From positions 124,001 through 188,000 of the forward strand of contig JAVYIG010002760.1 in the NCBI GenBank assembly GCA_035222895.1: a DNA stretch of 64,000 nt, given 5' to 3'. Position numbers and translations under genes: made by a program. Shown one piece after another: positions 13,701-22,700 of the stretch. Each line of letters begins with the position of its first letter. The stretch's first letter is position 1. Under the pieces are notes generated by a model. That model searched no databases and was not told the origin of the DNA. It worked only from the letters and a program-made list of their open reading frames with translations. Origin of the DNA: Strongylocentrotus droebachiensis. Its lineage: Eukaryota; Echinodermata; Echinoidea; Camarodonta; Strongylocentrotidae.

Positions 13701-16700
13701 TTCTCCTTCTTCGCTTTCACCATTGTTTGATTCATCCAATCTATTCACATTGCTACTGCCCACATCCCCGATGCCATTTTCCTCTTGACGGGTAACCCTC
13801 AATCGATTAACTTTGTAGTAGTCAAATCTTTCTTCCTCAAAGCTATGAGCTGGTCCATAAATTGAGCTAGAGGCAAGTTTGGAGGAAGCGGAAACTGCAT
13901 CACTGTTGCCGACACTCTCAGCATGGTTTGTGGATGTAGAACAAGCTCTTGACTGATCAGCTGCGGAATCTGCACCTGTCCTTGAGGTAGGCATTCCGGA
14001 TGATACAGTCCCAGAGACAGTTGCCTCTTGGTGTTGGTCAACTCTAGACATTGCATGTCTCCCACCATTATCAGGCACAGTAGATGACACCCCTGAAGCA
14101 CTCTCTGCAACAACGGTTGCATGTGTCCTTGCATCGTTGTCCACCCTGACCATTGCGGACGATGGCTGAGGGCTCTCCATCTTGTCCCTGTTATTCTGCA
14201 GAGTTCGCGGTGAGCAATGTCCAACTTGCCTCGGGACACCGCTGGATGGTCTCACAAGTCCCCTACTGGACTTCCCACCAAAGACTGGAGATCTCAGAGA
14301 ACTGCTGGACTGAGATTCAGCTGGAGTGGACCTTCTCGGTGACACCGTTGCAGTCAAAGGATTCCTTGTTGTTGTGTTCACAGGAACAACCTCCACGTCC
14401 GCATCGCTTTCATCTGAACTTGACGATCTCCGCTTTGCCTCTCTCTTTCTGGTCATCTCAGATTTACTCGTCCACTCTCCAACCGCACGCTTCTGTACAG
14501 GAGAAACCTTACTGACTAGGGTTCTCGAACTGGATACCTCATCAGCAGTCCTTAAACTTAAAAATCCTGTTGTCCTGGCATTGTTTTGGACACCAGAAGA
14601 CCCACTGACAGACCTTGTCCATTCTAGTTTTGGTTTAAATCCTGCAGGCCTAGCTTCTGCCTGTTGATTACCAGGCACTATCCTTACTTTATTGACATCA
14701 GTGTTATTCTGAAAGACTTTGCTAAGGTGCCCAAGTTCTGTTCTCAGGGGCTTCACCAGTCTTGCCTGGTTGGCCACTTCAGGATCATTCTCCTGGCTGT
14801 TGCCTGTACTCTCCTCATCGGACGACAGGAGCCACTGGAAGACTTTCTGGCCTCGTTTCTTGTGGACGATGGTGTCCTTGACGTGAGGTCCTATCACAAC
14901 AGGCTTCCCCAGTGCCAACCTGTGCTTCTGCTTAGCTTGGGCCTTGAGGAGACGCATCTTGTACTGGTAGAACAGTCGCAGAATGACAGCGGTGTAGGCG
15001 TTTGGTAGGACTCCATCTGGTGCCAAGAATGGACTCTTGTGATTAGGCTGTGGAAAAAGAAGAGAGAGCAGTTCGTTTATCAATAATTTCTTCACAATCT
15101 GCAGATAAAACCATAATTCTCTAATTTGTAGTAGGAAAGAAAGATACCTGTCAAATTCATTTGGAGAAATCATAGATGTACGAATGTGAAAATAGTTCTT
15201 TAATTTGGTCAAAATGTGGTGTAGAATCTCAATGAGGCAATCTCCAAACAGATTATCTTTGGACTGATTATGCACAATGGTATGTATGCCCTACATCTTT
15301 GATCCACTATTTAATCAAATTTAGAAAAAAAACTTCTTAATATGACAGTTGATTAGTAATTATTTCTGGTACTACTACTACTACACAACCATTAGATGCA
15401 GACCTTATTAATCAATGGCCATATCAAAGAGATGTTTTTTTTTGGATGGTATAACTGGATAAAAGACAAATCATAGAGAAAACCTATATTCAACAGATTG
15501 GCCTCTTTTCAAAGTACTTGGGGTAATCTGTCCTTAACACTAAAAAAATGCAATCAAGTCACAAAATATATATTATCTCCAATTTTTAAACAAATCGTTG
15601 CTCCATATTCATTGAATAGTAGTGTTATCACATTTCAGAAACTTACCTTCCTGTGTAGCAGCAGCAATGCCATCACCGCAATGACCACAAGAGAGGAAAA
15701 AATAGAGAGGAGAGAAATACAATACAATTAAAAAACTGAATTCATTTCAATTTAGTGAAAAAGCAATTGTACTCTAGGACCAGATGTTCAATGTTTAATG
15801 CCAAGGTTTGAAACATGATACAACAGTGACAGTGGTTAAATTGACATTGATTACAAAATATTTTTGTGGTTTGAGAATTTTTTTCAGGATTTGTTGCATG
15901 TTAGAGGGTTAGTACGGTAGGAGGAATATAATAAGTGACATTTCATACAAAAATAACACATTTTTGTCATCAACCTTCAACAATGTTACCGGTTCACTTT
16001 AAAGGGGAATTCCACCCTGATATTAAGTGGGTTTTAATACAACATAAGAAAGCTGTGAATTTTTTAAATTGCGATCAATCAAACACAAATGGGCAACTCT
16101 GTGAGGTACCTTGCAATTTTTCATCATACATGCATCCTACATATATATATGCAAATATGTTTCTATCCAACCCTGTATGGAATAAATCTTTTCCATCATC
16201 ATTATAGAAGAAAATGAAAGTTCATTACATTTTCTTTACAGAACAAATTGGAGAGGATATTTGCTCAAACTTTCACTGACCCTTTTCTCTCATTTCTGTG
16301 CTTCTCTTAAAACCAACTTAATATTCAGGGTGGAGTTGCCCTTTACAGGACCCCGACACATTGTAATCATGCATATTAAAGGTAAAGACCAGTATTGGCA
16401 ACGCCCCAATTTCAAAAAATGAAATGGAAGCTCTCATTACCAATCATGTGAAAGAATATGTTTTGACTAATACATGATGATAAAAAATTTGCCGGGAAAC
16501 CGCCTACTAATTCATATATTTGGTAAATTTATTTCTCTCATGGTCTGGTGAGAGAGATAGGGTAGTCCCATATACATCTTTCTGTGTATAGTGCTTGTAA
16601 CTTTACGAAGAATGAGCCAAATTTCTTATCATTTTGATGATTCCAGAACCTTGCAGATGCTAGATGCTAGATGATCGACCTTTTCTGATCGATTCCACAA

Positions 16701-19700
16701 CGTTTCTTTCACAATGCAATCGCATGACCATTACTGGTCTTTACCTTTAATATTAAAAAAAGGGTAAACCTGAAGCTTTGCACTAACACTTTGCTCTGTT
16801 CTCCATTCTCTGTTCTCAGTTTCCTTTTATGCAACATGTGTTTTGAAATAATCAAAACACAATGAAACACTTTTCATTCAAACAATCAAGAAACAAATCT
16901 ATCTATCTATGGATTTAGGAATGTATTACCTGGGATCTACAAGTGGTACCCCAGCATTGTCCGAGAACCTTTGTGGGAAGTCGATGAAACCCGCATCTTG
17001 GGAGGGTGGTGCACTGCTGTCCTCATCTTCGTCGCTGGCTCCGACCTCCACATCGACCTCGGACCCTTCAGAGTCCGGTTCCTGGGCCAGCCGCGGAGCT
17101 TTGGTCTTGTTGCTGTTGGTCCTGGGTTCAGAGCCCTCTTCGCCGTTTCGCTTTCTCTTTCGCAAACTCAGCCTCGTTCTCTTTGACTCCATATTGGAAC
17201 TGCCACTGTGCAAACAGACAATGAAACACAAATTCACTTAAAGGGATCGTTTAACAATTTAAATCTGAGATGCATGGCCCTACGTGTCATTAGCATCTGT
17301 GATATGGTGTAATATTAAAGCCCTAAAAAAATTGCGCTTCAAAATGATCATGAAGTGCCTCAAAAAAAGTAAAAATCTTTGAGTGACTGGTTTTACCATA
17401 CTCATTTTTCCCAATACTCTGTACAGGCACTGCGGAGCACCCCAATTTGCATATCATTAGCGGCCCGTTCTATTTGAATAACCAACGGACATCTGCGTGA
17501 ATCCGAACATATGTGTGCTAGAATGTCAAATCTTAAAATTCGCGTTGCGCCTTTATTACTGCCAATATCGCTATGAAACTTTCCATACTAACTAAAATTA
17601 TTATGAATTTGATGTCAGTGAAATAAATACGAAATTCCATGGAATAAATCTTGAGATATTAATGTGTTTTGAGCTTCACCCCTCGAAAAACACGACGTCT
17701 ACTTTTTTCTGAGCTGACCCTATTAAGCAATGCACGAAGTAGAGACTTGGTATGAATATTCATGAGTGTTGAATCCATACATGGGCGAAGTTTTCGCTTC
17801 TCCGCTGTATTTTTTATAGTTATAACGTTCTTTTTCATGGGGCTTCATTTGTAAAAGTTGTAGTCAGCAAACTCATTGATCATGACGTCATCGATCTCAG
17901 CGATGTACTGCGCATGCGTCTTAGGCCCAGTGCAGGCCAGATCGAAACAGCTGAGCCATTAGCGTGCAGGTGTGCAAGTCGGCTGGCAAGACATGTATAG
18001 CCAACGCACAGGCGAGGTTCAGAAATGACACACATTTGAATGTATGGGACTGGTCAAACAATTTTGCGACAACAAAGGATTATTTTTGTTCGATGAGATT
18101 CGGACATTGGGGTATGTTTTGCTCTGAGACGACCCTATCAAGCAACTATAGAAAGAGACATTTCAGAAGGATTGAGATCATTAAATTTTCTTTCTGTTCA
18201 TATGAGGCAATTCTTTCTCGCTCTAAAAGAAATGGTGAATTTTACTGTGATTTTGTATCTCATTTTTTTCGTTTTTGTTCGTCAAAACTATCCCTTAAAT
18301 TTCACATTTTTGGTGCATCAATAACTCTTTTAATACACATGAGTGTCTTGCAAATTTATTAAATACTTGATTTAGTAGCTTTGATTGGTGATATTCATCA
18401 CATTAATGAAGAATTTGTCTTCGAAATTTGTTTACTTTTTTTCGCATCGATCGGTACACAATTGTTGATTTTATGCAAATGATGTTTACTGGACGAGAGT
18501 CGATCGCACGGTAATTGGGGTGCTCCGCTGTGCCTGTGTAGTGTTATCAAGACCGTCAGGAAACGGTTTTAGAAATTTCGAATTCCAATCATAAATATCT
18601 TGATAATCAGACAGGTGATCGGCTTGTAAACGTCATGGAATTCCTGACTGACCTAAAGGTTTATGATTATGATTGCAGCATTAAGCTAAGTACAGGATTA
18701 TTAATTTGTTTGGTTGACAATAGTGCAGAATCCAAGACAAAAAGCTTGTACATGACAGATTACTATCAATTTATTACAATGAAATTCCTAAATTACAAAC
18801 AGATGTCCAATGTCAACATTTACAATGAGAAATGATTAACCGTCTACATGGTTAAATAAGTGGATATGAAAGCATCCTACTCCTATTGCCATCCTTCCAA
18901 CTACCCCATCCACCAATGTCACCTTGCTTCCTTGCTGCCCTCCCCCCCCCCCCCCCCCCCAATCAATAGAGCTGACTTTACGAAACAGTTATCATAGCCT
19001 GCTACATGTACTGCCTACTTCCACCATGTTACCTTGCCACCTGCCTCATCCCCCTGCTGCAATCCTGCTGCCCCTTCCCCCCCCCCCCCCCCACACACAC
19101 ACACCATCATCTCTGCTGACTTGACTTACCCTCTGTCTTCCTCTTGGCTGTGTGTTGATTCAGGCTGAGGCTGTAAGAAGAGAGAGGGTGGGAAAGGATA
19201 AAAGGATAAGTCAAATAATATCAGAGAGGGGCAAATTCACAAATTTGGAGCGAGATAAAAATTAAATAATCATAGTCATCAAGTAACTGTTTAAGTCGGG
19301 CATTAGCCTTTCTATTTACTTCACACTAACAAATAAAATATATGCTCCTAAATCACAAGTGTGGAAATACAGCATGAACTCGAGTGCAAATGCGATTTCA
19401 CAGGTAAGATAGCGGCTTTGGCAACTTTGAATACAAAATCTAGCTTTGACTGGAAAAGGTAGTATATTTTAGTAGCCTTCTTGCATTAAAAAAGGTATAC
19501 AAAAACAGAAAATTAAACACAAGTTTTATCTACATAATCGCGATAGGTTGAAAACTATGCTGCTCGTTTTTTAAGTTGAGATTAAATGAGATTTTTAAAA
19601 GTTGAGTTTAAATCAGATTTTTTACAGTTGAGATTAAATGCAAGTAAAAGAACGATGGAAAACTGTAAACGCGGAAATATTTGGGGTACATTAATTGTCG

Positions 19701-22700
19701 CGGATATGCGCTAAGATCGGCAGCGAAATTTAGAACTCGCAAAAAATATAAGCATAACTTATTATGCAAATTTAAGGCACCGCGAATATGTTTTGGGGTT
19801 GCTCTAAAAATTAATCACACAAAAATAATAGCATTTACAGTAAGGAACAATTCTTACCTCATTTCCCTGATGGGACCTCTGACTATCAACATAGAGTTCT
19901 TGTGCGAGCTCATCCTGGTCTTCCATCACATCAAAGATATCGATGCTTCCCTCCTGATCACCGGGCCTTTGATTATCAACATACAGTTCTTGTGAAAGCT
20001 CCTCCTGGTCTTCCGTCACATCGAAGATATCGATGCTTCCGTCCGGAGTTTCCGCGTTACGGTCCTCCAGTGGACCTACTTTAGCGACAGCCTTTTCACT
20101 GGATTGAGTAGGGCAACTGCTAGAGGCATGGGGTGGCTGGCCGGCTGTTATCTCCTGCGATGAAATCTTATCAACCTAGAATGATAGTCACATTCACAAT
20201 TACAAATTCAACATTTGGACAAACTGATTTCATGACATTCAATCAATATGCGTATAATTTCCAAAGTGTCTCCGGTCATGATAAACTACTACTAGTACAG
20301 TACCATGCCATGTGCTTTTTTTTCTTCTCTACCTTTATTTGCCAAGAAAGGAATGGTTAACACTATGAATTATTATGGTAGAGATCATAGGTGCAAAATA
20401 TGAAATTCTAGCAACCTTTGCAGGAGATTTTTGAATGGATATTTTCATTTTTAAATTGGTGCTTGATAGCCAAAATAGGGAGTGACACATTGAGATGGTT
20501 TATGAGGAAGAAAAAAATTACAATTGTGGTCTACTTTTTTGCAACACAAAAATGTCTCACCTCCTCATCTGACTGAAGCAAAATGGAAGAACCGACGGAT
20601 GAATCATCATCATCTCCGTTCCCCTCTTCATCCTCGACATCATCCTCCACATGACCACTGGCTTCGGCTACCACGCCCCTCTCATTCTCCTCATCGTTAC
20701 TGATATCAGTGACATCGCTATCCTCCCCATCACTGCTTCCAGCACCATCCAGACGGCTGTTCTCATGGGATGCATCGCGTCTACCGCTCGTCTGGGCCTG
20801 AGCCTGAGCCTCACCATGGATGCCCAAACCAACATCCTCGAGGCCAGAGGAGTCCCCTTCACTCTCTCTTCCTCCTCCAACGACTCCGTTGTTGGTCTGC
20901 ACCCTGCTGTCTCCTTCGATCTCATCGTTGCTGATGATGCCATCACTGGTTGAGTTTGTCACCGATGTGACTTGCGTTTCTTGGCGACTCAGCTCTAAGG
21001 CTCTCTGATAAGGGGAAATGAACGAAATACAAAATTAATCAATTTTCAAAACTATTCTGACATTTTATCTTCTTGATATTTACGATCAAATGGCATTCAT
21101 GACAACTTTGAATTGATGAGATAAACAGCTAAATAAGGAGTCACTAAAAATACCAACTTAGGATTTCAGACCAGTATTTCCATTTGACTTGGGGAGAATG
21201 AGGGGAGCACTTCATGGCCTAAAACACCTTACCTTTTCTCTAAGATTCCAAACATTTAAAGATCTTAAATTTTCATCTTTTCTCAAAGTTTCATAATATT
21301 CATCAAAGTTTGTTGCAACATTTATCAATCTGGTTTTTGTTTCTTTTCTAATTGTTCTACTTTCACTCCAATTAAATTTCAAGACTGGATTACCTATCAA
21401 TACATAAGGAACTAGCTTCCAAATGAGGTGCATTGATCAGGGATTTCATACTTACTTGAAATTCTTCCTCCTCTTGTTTCTTGACTGCAATGTTAAGATA
21501 AGAAAATTCATATCAAACATCTGAAGACAAGTGGCAATACAAACTTATTCCTTTAACATATCTCACCATAGTATGCAGCTATATCATTGAATAAACTATT
21601 TTGTTAAGCCTGAAAATGTCAGACTTACTAATATTATAATTACTACAATACTTAGCAAGACCAAAAATATCACTGCATGTCTATCAAGCTAATGTTAAAG
21701 ATAAAGACATATTTTTGTTGTAGGCAAAGGTTAGTCCTGGCCTGGTTAATATTTTTTTCCTCTCTCTCTCTCTCTGTGAAATGCAGCCTATAATAAGCCA
21801 GTTCATAGTTCTGAGCATGAGCAGATAAAGGTCATTGCAGACTAAATTGTAAAATACACGGAGACAACATACTGGATACTTGCTTATGAAAGTTATGTTA
21901 TCATTATTTATTTATGCACAAGCAGTACACTCTGTGATAAACAGGTGGAAGTATTCTGTGGAAGTATTCTTTGAAAAGAGGAATCAAAGGCTATTTATGT
22001 AGCACCTTCATCGCTGTGGGAGTGATTATTTGAAAATGTACAATGTGTGACCTTTTCATATTTTGAAGATCTGTGGATATTCGGGGTCATTTGGGACCGT
22101 GAACTGGCCTATTTCCATAAACTTTAGTAAAGGTGAAAAGAATAAGTGGGATATGGTTTACTTCTCTGTTCTTTCTCTTCTTGCTGTCTGCGAATCAGCT
22201 CTCTGTTGCTTGGGCGGCTGTTCCTATGGTTGTCTGTGGTTGCGGTACTGCTACTCACCATTCCCATGCATTCAATCTGGAATAGTGAAAAATAATTATG
22301 TTTTAAAGGGAGTGTAGCTTGGCAAATACTGGTTAATGCCAGCTATGTCTTCTTTTGGACAACTGCACTTAAGTCAGAAACTTAATCTCTACATGGTCAG
22401 CATTCGCAAAACATCTACCAAAGATTTCCTCATGCTTCGGTTTCCGTAGTTGTATTATACCGATCGGTCCTAAGTCAAGCCACACGAAAGACATGTAGTC
22501 TCCCCAGGCTACACTCCCTTTAATAGGGAGTTTCCTACCTTTCTTTTTAAATATGGGTTAACATTAGAAAAGAAGATGAAACAAAACTGTTAGATACATG
22601 TATGCATTTTTTTTTTAAGGTGATTCTTGAGTCTAAACAAAAAACTAGGGAGAAAGAAAATGGTGCAAACATGTTTTTTATTCATAGTTGACAAACTGTT

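Noticed and set aside
15048-15275. N-terminal extension of the long exon-8 open frame
   Set aside because: A polypyrimidine tract and CAG acceptor sit just before the Abraxas-interacting region. The extension is intronic.
17964-18362. 132-codon open frame in the nested 1.1-kb insertion
   Set aside because: No recognisable transposase motif, no splice or promoter support, and length is possible by chance.
19858-20040. Repeat in UIMC1 exon 4 as a second UIM pair
   Set aside because: EDQEELSQELYVD has the acidic start but lacks the conserved Ala and Ser of a UIM at the right spacing.
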